Origin: Euhalothece natronophila Z-M001
GTDB lineage: Bacteria; Cyanobacteriota; Cyanobacteriia; Cyanobacteriales; Rubidibacteraceae
Assembly (NCBI RefSeq): GCF_007904085.1
Contig: NZ_CP042326.1
Coordinates: 1,116,001 to 1,180,000 of the forward strand
Direction: 5' to 3'
Length of the DNA: 64,000 nucleotides
Below the pieces are notes generated by a model. The model worked only from the letters and a program-made list of their open reading frames with translations, had not been told where the DNA came from and searched no databases. Position numbers and translations under genes: made by a program. Shown here piece after piece: positions 17,927 to 26,078 of the stretch (position 1 is the first letter of the stretch; every line of letters begins with the position of its first letter).

Positions 17927-18163
17927 ATCTAATCTCAATTATTTAACTTAATATTCATACGCTGATTTTACGTTTTTTAGTCATAAAATACTAATAATTT
18001 ACCATTAATTTCTTAAAAGCGCGATCGGTGCTGCTATGATGATAAGCAACAAAAACAAATATTGATTAAGCAAGCTCTCAAAGTTACCTTCTTAACCATT
18101 ATTTATTTATAGATTGGTCAGTTCTTGCAACAGCTAACAACATTTAACCAATTTTTCAGCCTT

Positions 18164-20218
18164 ATGTCACACCTGATTGTTCTTCCTTTCGCTCAAATAT
18201 TACCTGTTCCCCTTACCGATCCCGTAGCAGTTTTCTTGACCATTTTAGCAATTATGTTAATTGCTCCTTTGCTCTTTGAGAGGATGCAATTACCTGGGCT
18301 AGTGGGATTAATTCTCGCGGGGGTTATTGTTGGGCCAAATGTGTTAGGACTGTTAGAACGAGATAGCACGATTGTTTTATTGGGAACAGTCGGCTTACTA
18401 TTTTTAATGTTTCTTGCTGGCTTAGAAACCAGTCTTGATGAACTCAAAGACAGTGCCAAGGAAGCCGCTTTTTTTGGCTTAACAACTTTTCTGCTTCCCA
18501 TGGCTTTGGGAACAGCCGGAATGTATTATTTATTAGATTATAGTCTTTTAGCATCAGTCTTAGTTGCCTCAACTTTTGCTTCTCACACACTTATTGCTCT
18601 CCCAATTTTAAGTAAACTGGGGATTATGCAATCTCAACCAGTGAAAATGACTTTGGGGGCAACTTTAGTGACTAATGTTCTTGCCCTTTTAGTTTTAGCA
18701 GTCGTTTTAAGAGCCTATGATGGCGAACTAACAATTGGCTTTTGGTTATTTTTAATTCCTGCTTTAACCATTTATACCCTAGCAACATTATGGGGAGTTC
18801 CTCGGCTAGGACGTTGGTTTTTCCGAAAATTTGGTCATGATGAAAGTGCAGAATTTATCTTTGTCCTTGCTACTTTATTTGTTATTTCTTATATTGCCAA
18901 TTTAATTGATATTGAACCAATTATTGGTGCATTTTTAGCTGGAATCGCCATTACTCAAATTATTCCTCAATTTAGCCCTTTAATGAATCGGATTCAATTT
19001 ATTGGCAATACTTTATTTATTCCTTTTTTTCTTATCTCTGTTGGGATGCTCATTGATCCCTTAATTTTAATTCAAGAGCCACAGTCTCTTCTTATTGCCA
19101 CTGTTATTATCATTATTGAAGTAGTTAGTAAGTATTTAGCAGCTTGGGGATCAGGAAAAATATTTGGCATTCAATTCCCAGGAATTATGGTCATGTTTGG
19201 CTTAAGTTCTGCTCAAGCTGCCTCTACCTTAGCCGCTGTCACGATTGCTTTTGAAGTGGGATTAGTCGATGAAGTAATTGTTAATGGCATTGTAGCAATG
19301 ATTTTAGTCACTTGTATTGCTTCTCCTTGGGTAACGCAGAAGTGGGGGAAACAATTCTATCCAGAAAAAGATAACCATCAAGACCAACCAGCAGTTACTT
19401 ATAGTGAAACTTTAGCACAGCGTGTTTTAGTACCAGTTGCTAACCCAAATACAGAAGATAACTTACTCCAACTAGCTATTATTTTAGCCAAAAAAACAAA
19501 AGGAACTGTTTTACCCCTTCATATTTTATCCGATAAATCGCATGTTATTAATTATGAAGATCGTAAATTACAAATGCAACTGTTATCAACAGCAGAAATG
19601 GTTGCTCATGCTGCAGTTACTAACGTACAGACGATTGGAAGAATTGATGATGCTATTGATCGCGGTGTGATTAGAACAGCTTTTGAATATGAAGCAACAT
19701 TAATTATTTGTGGTTGGAAAGGTTATTCGACGCAAACAGAAAACTTCTTTGGTAGTATTCTTGATCGCATGATTAAAAATGCACCAGTTCCCCTATTAAT
19801 TACGCGTTTTACTTATCCCATTGAGAATACCAAGCGATTAATTGTTGCGATTACTGAACAAGAAATTCAATCTGATAATATTAAAATGACAGCCATTATT
19901 ACTAATAATATTGCTGATGCCTTAAAAGCGATCATTGAAGTCATAATCATGCCCGTCGGCAATCGTATAACTAACCCTCCGACTTCGGCAAGGGCTTTAG
20001 GTTTTCGCACAGATCAGCCAGTGATTACTTTACGAGGAAAAACAGCTAAGAAAATCTCTAATTTCATTGAACAAGATGATCTGTTAATTCTCAATACTCA
20101 TACCCAAGTGAATAGTTTGCTCAATCTGTCAAACCAATTAGAAAGACCAGAAGCAATTTCGCGGATGAGTCCCGATACTTCAATGATTGTGATTAATTTT
20201 CCCAATCCCATTAGTTAA
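18164..20218 (+). CDS. CPA2-family Na+/H+ antiporter with C-terminal Usp-like domain
   Basis: Sodium/proton exchanger of the NapA/KefB type, for pH and salt homeostasis. About 12 hydrophobic segments fill the first 400 residues (for instance VFLTILAIMLIAPLLFE, VGLLFLMFLAGLE). Typical motifs: LPGLVGLILAGVIVGPNVLG near the start and FLAGIAITQI. The cytoplasmic C-terminal part (about 420-680) has a universal-stress-like fold with LAQRVLVPVANP and FGSILDRMIKNAPVPLLI, and no TrkA-N nucleotide motif. Start: I prefer ATG 18164 (MSHLIVLP); a TTG at 18125 would add 13 residues. Resembles large cyanobacterial NhaS/NapA proteins but which paralogue is not clear. Confidence 0.85.
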   Translation: MSHLIVLPFAQILPVPLTDPVAVFLTILAIMLIAPLLFERMQLPGLVGLILAGVIVGPNVLGLLERDSTIVLLGTVGLLFLMFLAGLETSLDELKDSAKEAAFFGLTTFLLPMALGTAGMYYLLDYSLLASVLVASTFASHTLIALPILSKLGIMQSQPVKMTLGATLVTNVLALLVLAVVLRAYDGELTIGFWLFLIPALTIYTLATLWGVPRLGRWFFRKFGHDESAEFIFVLATLFVISYIANLIDIEPIIGAFLAGIAITQIIPQFSPLMNRIQFIGNTLFIPFFLISVGMLIDPLILIQEPQSLLIATVIIIIEVVSKYLAAWGSGKIFGIQFPGIMVMFGLSSAQAASTLAAVTIAFEVGLVDEVIVNGIVAMILVTCIASPWVTQKWGKQFYPEKDNHQDQPAVTYSETLAQRVLVPVANPNTEDNLLQLAIILAKKTKGTVLPLHILSDKSHVINYEDRKLQMQLLSTAEMVAHAAVTNVQTIGRIDDAIDRGVIRTAFEYEATLIICGWKGYSTQTENFFGSILDRMIKNAPVPLLITRFTYPIENTKRLIVAITEQEIQSDNIKMTAIITNNIADALKAIIEVIIMPVGNRITNPPTSARALGFRTDQPVITLRGKTAKKISNFIEQDDLLILNTHTQVNSLLNLSNQLERPEAISRMSPDTSMIVINFPNPIS

Positions 20219-20377
20219 CTTTGCTAAGGTGAGAGAATGTCTGAGACCAGATGCTACACTCATTAGCTCGTTAGTCAGATGATCAACTATCCTAACCCAA
20301 CTCAACAGGGTTTAACCAAGAGTAGCGTATTTCTCAGGAAGTTCTTTCTTTAAAAGAGAACATTGGAGAACAGAAGC

Positions 20378-20386
20378 TGTTATAAT
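20378..20386 (+). promoter_or_regulatory. extended -10 promoter candidate for class I aldolase
   Basis: TGTTATAAT is a perfect extended -10 (TGnTATAAT). No good -35 is found 17 bases upstream, which extended -10 promoters tolerate. It lies 107 bases before the aldolase start. A lone TTGACA at 20423-20428 lacks a matching -10. Confidence 0.4.
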
Positions 20387-20492
20387 CACTTTCAGAATTT
20401 CTTAACATTGTGCTGATCTCCTTTGACAAAAAGGGTAGAAAGATGCGAAAGTAACGTTAAGATGAAGTTTTATAACAGGAGTTTATAAAAGT

Positions 20493-21536
20493 ATGAACAA
20501 ATACGCAGAAGAATTGAGAAATACAGCAAAGGCTATGGTAGCTCCTAACAAAGGAGTTCTAGCAATGGATGAAAGTAATGGCACTTGCAATAAGCGTTTT
20601 CAAAAGCAAGGCATTGACGCAACTGAAGAAATGCGCCGCCAATATCGAGAGTTAATTCTCACTACTCCTAACTTAGGAGATTGTATTAGCGGTGCTATCC
20701 TTTATGATGAAACCATCCGTCAGAAAAAACAAGATGGCACCCCCTTCACTAAAGTGATGCAAGATGCGGGTGTCATTGTTGGGATCAAAGTTGACACCGG
20801 GGCAAAAGACTTAGCCGGTCATCCTGGAGAAAAAGTTACGGAAGGATTAGACGGACTGCGCGATCGGATTGCAGAATACTATCAAATGGGCGCTCGTTTT
20901 GCCAAATGGCGTGCGGTAATTACCATTGGTGATGGCATTCCCACCCCTGCTTGCATCGAAGCTAATGCTCATGCTTTAGCCCGTTATGCTGCATTATGCC
21001 AAGAAGGTGGCTTAGTGCCAATTGTTGAGCCGGAAGTTCTCATTGATGGAGATCATACCCAAGAACGTTGCTATGAAGTAACCGATCAAACTCTGCGCAC
21101 AGTCTTCTCCGAATTACGCACCCAAGGGGTTGAATTCGATCAAATGATCCTCAAGCCTAGCATGGTCATTTCTGGTAAAGACTGCCCTCAACAGTCCACC
21201 CCGCAACAAGTTGCTGAACAAACCATCAAGTGTCTCCGTGACAACGTTCCCGCCTCTGTTCCTGGTATTGCCTTCCTCTCTGGTGGACAAACCCCTGAAC
21301 AAGCCGCAGAACACTTACACTTAATGAATTCTGAGCCTCTCAAATCTCAGTGCCCCTGGCGCGTGACCTTCTCCTATGCTCGTGCAATTCAACAGCCTGC
21401 ATTAGAACACTGGAAAGGCCAAGCTAATAACGTAGCAGAAGCTCAAAAACTTTTAAGCCATCGTGCGAAGTGCAACAGTGCTGCTAGCATGGGTAGCTAC
21501 TCTGCTGACATGGAAAAACAGCCTGCTATGGCTTAA
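20493..21536 (+). CDS. fda: class I fructose-bisphosphate aldolase
   Basis: Schiff-base aldolase cleaving fructose 1,6-bisphosphate (and condensing sedoheptulose bisphosphate), used in glycolysis and the Calvin cycle. NKGVLAMDESNGTCNKRF opens the barrel; the active-site Lys is in ARFAKWRAVI and the Schiff-base Lys in MILKPSMV. FLSGGQTPEQAAEHL is the phosphate-binding loop. 347 residues is full length. Good Shine-Dalgarno (CAGGAG) 11 bases before the ATG. It is flanked by its own promoter candidate and a strong terminator, so it is a single-gene unit. Cyanobacteria usually also have a class II enzyme, which is not in this window. Confidence 0.95.
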   Translation: MNKYAEELRNTAKAMVAPNKGVLAMDESNGTCNKRFQKQGIDATEEMRRQYRELILTTPNLGDCISGAILYDETIRQKKQDGTPFTKVMQDAGVIVGIKVDTGAKDLAGHPGEKVTEGLDGLRDRIAEYYQMGARFAKWRAVITIGDGIPTPACIEANAHALARYAALCQEGGLVPIVEPEVLIDGDHTQERCYEVTDQTLRTVFSELRTQGVEFDQMILKPSMVISGKDCPQQSTPQQVAEQTIKCLRDNVPASVPGIAFLSGGQTPEQAAEHLHLMNSEPLKSQCPWRVTFSYARAIQQPALEHWKGQANNVAEAQKLLSHRAKCNSAASMGSYSADMEKQPAMA

Positions 21537-21570
21537 TGGCTAACTAGAAACTGAACTTAATTTTGTTGAA

Positions 21571-21594
21571 GGTGGGGGTTCCCGCCTTTTTTTT
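21571..21594 (+). terminator. Rho-independent terminator after the aldolase gene
   Basis: Stem GGTGGG/CCCGCC (one G-T pair) with a GGTT loop followed by eight T residues, 35 bases past the aldolase stop. Confidence 0.85.
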
Positions 21595-21603
21595 GTAATT
21601 ACA

Positions 21604-22257
21604 ATGACAGCGACTAATAATCAATTGTCTCAGTATGGTTTGGCTTTACATACCACTAGCTCTCAGTTGGGACTAGCTTTAAGTGACTTTAATCAAGAAA
21701 AAAAAATCTCGACTTGGGAATTTGGTCAGGACTTATCCACACACTTGCACATTGTCTTACAAGATTTTCTCACTCCTCATAGTTGGTCTGATTTAGTCTT
21801 AATTGCCGTGGCAAAAGGACCAGGGAGTTTTACTGGAACTCGCATTGGTCTAGCAACTGCCCGAACCTTAGGGCAACAATTAAATATTCCTGTATTTCCT
21901 ATTTCTACGTTGATCGGAATTGCGAGTTATAGAAAAGCAACTACTCCAGAGTTATTTCCAGAAGATCATTTAATTGCAGTGCAACTACCAGCACGTCGTC
22001 AACAGTATTTTGTCGCTATTTATGAAATTAAAGACGCAGAATTGCTTAGTTATCTCCCTGATAAAATTATGACTCCTGAGTGTTGGGAACAGACTTTAGC
22101 TAACTTAAAAAAGCCTTATCGGCAGATTGAGGCAACGGAGGAGGAACTAGGAAAAACTGCCTCTAGCATACTTGATGTAGCAATCAAACACTGGAAACAG
22201 GGCAAACGTCCAAGTTTTGAGCAAGCTCACCCCTTTTATGGACAAAATCCCGTTTGA
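21604..22257 (+). CDS. tsaB: tRNA t6A biosynthesis protein TsaB
   Basis: Partner of TsaD in making N6-threonylcarbamoyladenosine at position 37 of ANN-decoding tRNAs; a catalytically inactive Kae1-like ASKHA protein. Seen: ALHTTSSQLGLALSD in the place of the phosphate-1 loop, VAKGPGSFTGTRIGLATART (the TsaB signature) and IPVFPISTLIGIA. 217 residues, family length. It begins 10 bases after the aldolase terminator and has no TsaD neighbour. Confidence 0.92.
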   Translation: MTATNNQLSQYGLALHTTSSQLGLALSDFNQEKKISTWEFGQDLSTHLHIVLQDFLTPHSWSDLVLIAVAKGPGSFTGTRIGLATARTLGQQLNIPVFPISTLIGIASYRKATTPELFPEDHLIAVQLPARRQQYFVAIYEIKDAELLSYLPDKIMTPECWEQTLANLKKPYRQIEATEEELGKTASSILDVAIKHWKQGKRPSFEQAHPFYGQNPV

Positions 22258-22348
22258 GCCAAGCCAGACTCACGACTTCAGTTGAGGAATACAGAGGAAA
22301 AAACTTCCACGCTATAATAGTTTGCTCAAGGGAATTTAAATATTTTAT

Positions 22349-23272
22349 ATGAAAATTGCAGTTACCGGTGGCACAGGCTTTGTCGGAACGCGCTTAGTCC
22401 AGAAACTAGCAGCGAGTGAACACGAAATAACCGTCTTTACTCGGAATAAACAGGAAGGGGAAAAAATCTTTCCCAAAAAAGCCTTTCCGCAAATAGAGAT
22501 TATCGAATATAATCCCCTAGAAATGGGATCATGGCAAGAAGAAATTGCCTCAGCAGAAGCGATTGTTAATCTAGCTGGGGCAGGAATTGCCGATCAATCT
22601 TGGACTCCTGAACGGAAACAGGAAATTCTTGATTCGCGGATTAAAACCACCAGTCATATTGTGAAAGGCATTGCCAAAGCCTCGAACCCACCGCAAGTTT
22701 TAGTCAATGCTTCTGCTGTTGGGTATTATGGCACTAGTGAAACCGCAACTTTTGATGAAAATAGTGATTCTGGGAATGACTTTCTCGCATCAGTGTGTCA
22801 GCAATGGGAAGATGCGGCGAAAGAGGTGGAAGGATCACAAACCCGACTGGTGATTCTACGCTTTGGGATTGTTTTAGGACAAGGCGGGGCTTTAGGAAAA
22901 ATGTTAACCCCTTTTCGCCTTTTTGCAGGGGGCCCCTTAGGAACAGGGAAACAATGGTTTTCTTGGATTCATATTGATGATCTCGTGAACTTGATTGAAG
23001 AGGCGATTAATAATCCTAATTATCAGGGCATTTATAATGCTACTGCCCCCAACCCTGTGCAAATGTCAGAATTATGTAACAGTCTAGGGGAAGTAATGAA
23101 GCGTCCTTCTTGGTTACCCGTTCCAGAATTTGCCTTGAAGCTACTGCTAGGAGAGGCAGCCCAAGCTGTATTAGAAGGGCAGAAAGTGTTGCCAAAACGG
23201 ACGCAAGAACAAGGCTTTAGTTATCAGTATCCCACGGTGAAACCAGCCTTAGCTGATATTGTCAACAACTGA
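22349..23272 (+). CDS. TIGR01777-type NAD(P)-binding epimerase (SulA-like)
   Basis: Short-chain-dehydrogenase-like epimerase of the YfcH/SulA-like group. N-terminal Rossmann motif VTGGTGFVGTRLVQ, the VNLAGAGIADQSWTPERK stretch, ASAVGYYGTSET in the catalytic region (Tyr-Tyr) and WFSWIHIDDLVNLI. The C-terminal DUF1731-like region is VLPKRTQEQGFSYQYPTVKPAL. 307 residues, full length. Plant and cyanobacterial homologues have been connected to plastid or cell division, but the substrate is unknown. A TATAAT at 22313-22318 may be its -10 box. Confidence 0.9.
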   Translation: MKIAVTGGTGFVGTRLVQKLAASEHEITVFTRNKQEGEKIFPKKAFPQIEIIEYNPLEMGSWQEEIASAEAIVNLAGAGIADQSWTPERKQEILDSRIKTTSHIVKGIAKASNPPQVLVNASAVGYYGTSETATFDENSDSGNDFLASVCQQWEDAAKEVEGSQTRLVILRFGIVLGQGGALGKMLTPFRLFAGGPLGTGKQWFSWIHIDDLVNLIEEAINNPNYQGIYNATAPNPVQMSELCNSLGEVMKRPSWLPVPEFALKLLLGEAAQAVLEGQKVLPKRTQEQGFSYQYPTVKPALADIVNN

Positions 23273-23286
23273 ATGGCGTTGGAAAA

Positions 23287-23595
23287 ATGCTAGATTATTC
23301 CTTACAGAAAAACCTCCCCACTGCTAAAGACTTACCTGACTCTGATGACACTCCTGTGGATAACGAACTCCAAAACTTAATTCCAAATCTCCTTCAAAGT
23401 ATTCTTGCAATCATTTGGTCAGATCAGTGGGATTGGTATTTTGGAGTTGACATGGGAATCTATTACGATCCTGAAAAAAGTGCGATTGTTACAGATGGGT
23501 TTTTAAGTGTAGGAGTGCCGCGCATTATTGATGAAAATTTACGATTAAGTTATGTATTGTGGGAAGAACAAAAACTTCCAATTTTAGCAAAATAA
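23287..23595 (+). pseudogene. N-terminal fragment of a Uma2 (DUF820) nuclease gene
   Basis: 102 residues resembling the first half of the long cyanobacterial Uma2 proteins: TAKDLPDSDDTPVDNELQ, WYFGVDMGIYYDP, GFLSVGVPRI and LRLSYVLWEEQKLPILA. The family normally continues at this point into the E-V-V-S-K-T catalytic strand, but here a stop follows immediately and TnpB element sequence begins. The matching C-terminal piece lies 1.45 kb downstream (25042-25308). The catalytic core, about 40 residues, is in neither piece, so activity must be lost. Confidence 0.8.
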
Positions 23596-23789
23596 GCGAG
23601 AATCCTACGACTACAATCGTCAGATTTAGTCGCTAGACGGGGCGTATAAACGTCTGGGGAAATCCTCACTTCCTCGTCGCTTCGCTCCTGCGTCGCTGTG
23701 TCCAGACGACAGCCCCTCATGAATCGCTTTTATGTTGACGATGATTTATCTATAAGCTATACTATAAATAAGTAACTGCCATCAATGTC

Positions 23790-24935
23790 ATGAAGAAAGC
23801 TATCAAAGTCAGACTCTATCCCAACTCTACCCAGCAACAGTTACTTGCTCAATCTTTTGGCAACTGTCGTTGGCTATGGAATCATGGTCTGAGCTTAATG
23901 AATCAGACTTATAAAGAGACTGGCAAGGGGCTTTCTAGTTATGACATTAAAAAACAAATACCAGATTTGAAGAAGGAAAGAGAATGGTTAAAACTTACCT
24001 ACTCTCAATGCCTTCAACAAGTTTGCATCAACCTTAACACGGCTTTTACCAACTTCTTCTATGGAAGGGCTAGATATCCCAAGTTCAAATCTAAGCATGG
24101 AAAACAGTCTATTCAATACCCTCAAAATGTAGAGGTTAAAGAAGGTTATTTGAAATTTCCTAAGATTGGAGAAGTCAAAGCAGTTTTGCATCGACCAATC
24201 AAAGGGTCGGTAAAGACGGTGACGATTAGTAAGAATTCTTGTGGAGAATACTATGCCTCTATCCTTATTGAAGATGGAAAAGAAAAGCCCCCCTCTTACA
24301 TCTCCCCCAGTGGGGGAGAACGAGAGGGGAGAAAAGCGGTTGGAGTTGACTTGGGGTTAAGTCATTATGCTATTACCAGCGATGGTGATAAATTTAATAA
24401 CCCTCGTTGGATGAACAAGCATGAGAGAAACCTTAAGATTAAGCAACAGCAACTATCTCGAAAAGAAAAAGGTTCTAAGAACAGAAATAAGGCTCGTCAT
24501 CAAGTAGCCAAAGTTCATAAAAAGGTTTCTAACAGCAGGGAGGATTTTCTACACAAGCTAAGTCGTAGCTTAGTTGACGAAAACCAAGTCATAGTAGTGG
24601 AAAATCTAGCAGTTAAGAACATGATGAAGAACCATAACTTGGCTAAAGCAATTAGCCAAGTTGGTTGGGGACAGTTTTGTACTATGCTGAAGTACAAGGC
24701 TGAACAAGACGGTAAAACCTATGTTGAAGTTGACCGTTTCTTCCCTAGTTCAAAGACTTGCAACGTCTGCTTAAATCAAGTTGATAGTTTGCCATTGGAT
24801 GTTCGCAGTTGGAAATGTGCCAGTTGTGGAACTCATCACGACAGAGATATTAACGCCGCTAAAAATATCAGAGATGAAGGACTACGAATTATTGCCTGTG
24901 GGACACGGGATGACAGCTTGGCTCGCCAAGGCTGA
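23790..24935 (+). CDS. tnpB: TnpB RNA-guided endonuclease with in-frame palindrome insert
   Basis: 381-residue TnpB: N-terminal KAIKVRLYPNSTQQQLLAQS, RuvC residues Asp187 (VGVDLGLSH), Glu271 (VVENLAVKN) and the HDRDINAA block (Asp351/Asp353), and the zinc finger CNVC...CASC. All catalytic features are intact. An unusual stretch of about 14 residues (168-181, SYISPSGGEREGR) sits just before the first RuvC strand and is encoded by a nested palindrome at 24290-24329; the expected sequence passes directly from EDGKEKP to a AVGVDLGL-like strand. It differs widely from the TnpB at 11913-13136, so the two elements are not recent copies of each other. Confidence 0.92.
   Translation: MKKAIKVRLYPNSTQQQLLAQSFGNCRWLWNHGLSLMNQTYKETGKGLSSYDIKKQIPDLKKEREWLKLTYSQCLQQVCINLNTAFTNFFYGRARYPKFKSKHGKQSIQYPQNVEVKEGYLKFPKIGEVKAVLHRPIKGSVKTVTISKNSCGEYYASILIEDGKEKPPSYISPSGGEREGRKAVGVDLGLSHYAITSDGDKFNNPRWMNKHERNLKIKQQQLSRKEKGSKNRNKARHQVAKVHKKVSNSREDFLHKLSRSLVDENQVIVVENLAVKNMMKNHNLAKAISQVGWGQFCTMLKYKAEQDGKTYVEVDRFFPSSKTCNVCLNQVDSLPLDVRSWKCASCGTHHDRDINAAKNIRDEGLRIIACGTRDDSLARQG
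24290..24329. repeat. nested palindrome inside the tnpB reading frame
   Basis: Two nested perfect stems: outer CCCCTCT (24290-24296) / AGAGGGG (24323-24329) and inner CTCCCCC (24302-24308) / GGGGGAG (24312-24318) with a 3-base loop. The insert keeps the reading frame. It looks like a small repetitive palindromic element of the kind dispersed in cyanobacterial genomes. Confidence 0.7.
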
Positions 24936-25041
24936 AAAAGCCGATCGCCAGATGTAAGGCTTGGATATAATCTCTTCGGAGTTTGTTGAAAAGCATTCTT
25001 TTGGGTAGGAAGCTCCTTTTACATCGCGTCAGCGATTAAAA

Positions 25042-25308
25042 GTGAGTAGTTCACAAGTATATTCTTTAGAAAATCAGCAACATGTGTTGCTAGGAAATCA
25101 GTCTCCCATTTGGTTAGAAGCCATTGGGTTAGGCATCGGAACAGAAGTAGGAACGTATCAACAAATTACCCGAGAATGGCTCTATTGGTATGATAAAAAT
25201 GGAGAGCGATTTCTCACTCCTGAGGAGCGATCGCGCCAAGCAGAAACAAAAGCTGAACGCTATGCCAAAAGATTGCGTGAGTTAGGCATTGATCCAGAGT
25301 CTGTTTGA
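25042..25308 (+). pseudogene. C-terminal fragment of the split Uma2 nuclease gene
   Basis: 88 residues readable from a GTG at 25042. They match the tail of long Uma2 proteins: VYSLENQQHVLLGNQSPIWL, EAIGLGIGTEVGTYQ, REWLYWYDKNGERFLTPEER and the closing charged helix ending LRELGIDPE. The domain core that should precede it is absent. The codons just upstream come from the TnpB element. The GTG may be a start by chance; a translated product would have no nuclease site. Confidence 0.78.
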
Positions 25309-25314
25309 TTCATA

Positions 25315-25899
25315 TTAAAAAATCTCACTTAAATCTAAAATAAATCCAGGCAAGACATTTTTTCCCGATAAAGTTTGCGGATTCTTTAATTGCTCTACAG
25401 GTTGCCCAGCTTGATAAATTTCCACTGTCTTTGCAGATGGTTCGATTAACCAACCTAATTGCACACCATTCTCTAAATACTCTTGCATCTTTGCTTGTAA
25501 GTCTTCATATCGCTGATTTTTTAAATCGCTGGGACTGACTAGCTCGATCACAAAATCAGGGGCAATCGTCGGAAACCCTTGTTTTTCTTCTGAGGTTAAG
25601 GTATCCCAACGTTCTAATCTCACCCAACTCACATCGGGACTTCTTCTCGCTCCATTCGGTAAAATAAACACAGTAGAAGAATCAAAGGCTTTTCCTAATT
25701 TCGTCTGACGATTCCAAATGCCAAGATCAATATATAAATTAAAGTTTTTTGCTCCTGCTTCTCCCCCCGTCGGACTCATCACAATTAATTCCCCAGTCTC
25801 AGTCAACTCTAGTCGTGACAGTTGGTCGATCGCTGCTAATTGATCGAATTGTTCTGGCGTAACTTTAAATCCTTTAGGAATCGAGATTGGCATCGCCAT
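25315..25899 (-). CDS. Uma2 family (DUF820) putative endonuclease
   Basis: Intact 194-residue Uma2 protein of the PD-(D/E)XK superfamily, a family abundant in cyanobacteria with no firm function. The proposed active-site residues are present: RSPDVSWV (Asp), PDFVIELVSPSD (Glu) and LQAKMQEYLENGVQLGWLI (Lys). N-terminal MAMPISIPKGFKVTPEQFDQL is typical. It ends 7 bases from the broken Uma2 fragment on the other strand, so an intact and a disrupted paralogue are convergent neighbours. Confidence 0.88.
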   Translation of the reverse strand: MAMPISIPKGFKVTPEQFDQLAAIDQLSRLELTETGELIVMSPTGGEAGAKNFNLYIDLGIWNRQTKLGKAFDSSTVFILPNGARRSPDVSWVRLERWDTLTSEEKQGFPTIAPDFVIELVSPSDLKNQRYEDLQAKMQEYLENGVQLGWLIEPSAKTVEIYQAGQPVEQLKNPQTLSGKNVLPGFILDLSEIF

Positions 25900-26078
25900 A
25901 GCTTTTTGATTTTTCTGTTTTCAAAATATTATACTTTCCTTTTATCAGGGAGATTATTTCCCCATCGCGCCCACCCAAGCAAAAAATATTCAGTTTCCCA
26001 AAACATGAGAAAATGAGAGGGGATTTAAGGGCGTGAAACCAAACTAAGATCAACGTTAGTAAGCAATTAAAGTTAACC

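Larger units (their letters stand above)
23596..25041 (+). mobile_element. second TnpB element, inserted in the Uma2 gene
   Basis: Sequence between the two Uma2 fragments: a left end with small hairpins (CGACTA 23608-23613 / TAGTCG 23627-23632, and AGACG 23635-23639 / CGTCT 23651-23655), tnpB, and about 100 bases past tnpB that include GGTAGGAAGCTCC and the GCGTCAGCGATTAAAAG stretch. No tnpA. The limits are inferred from where Uma2 similarity stops and restarts and are good to about 10 bases. Confidence 0.7.

Noticed and set aside
20423-20463. TTGACA upstream of the aldolase gene as a standard promoter
   Set aside because: No acceptable -10 box is 16-18 bases downstream, so the extended -10 at 20378-20386 is preferred.
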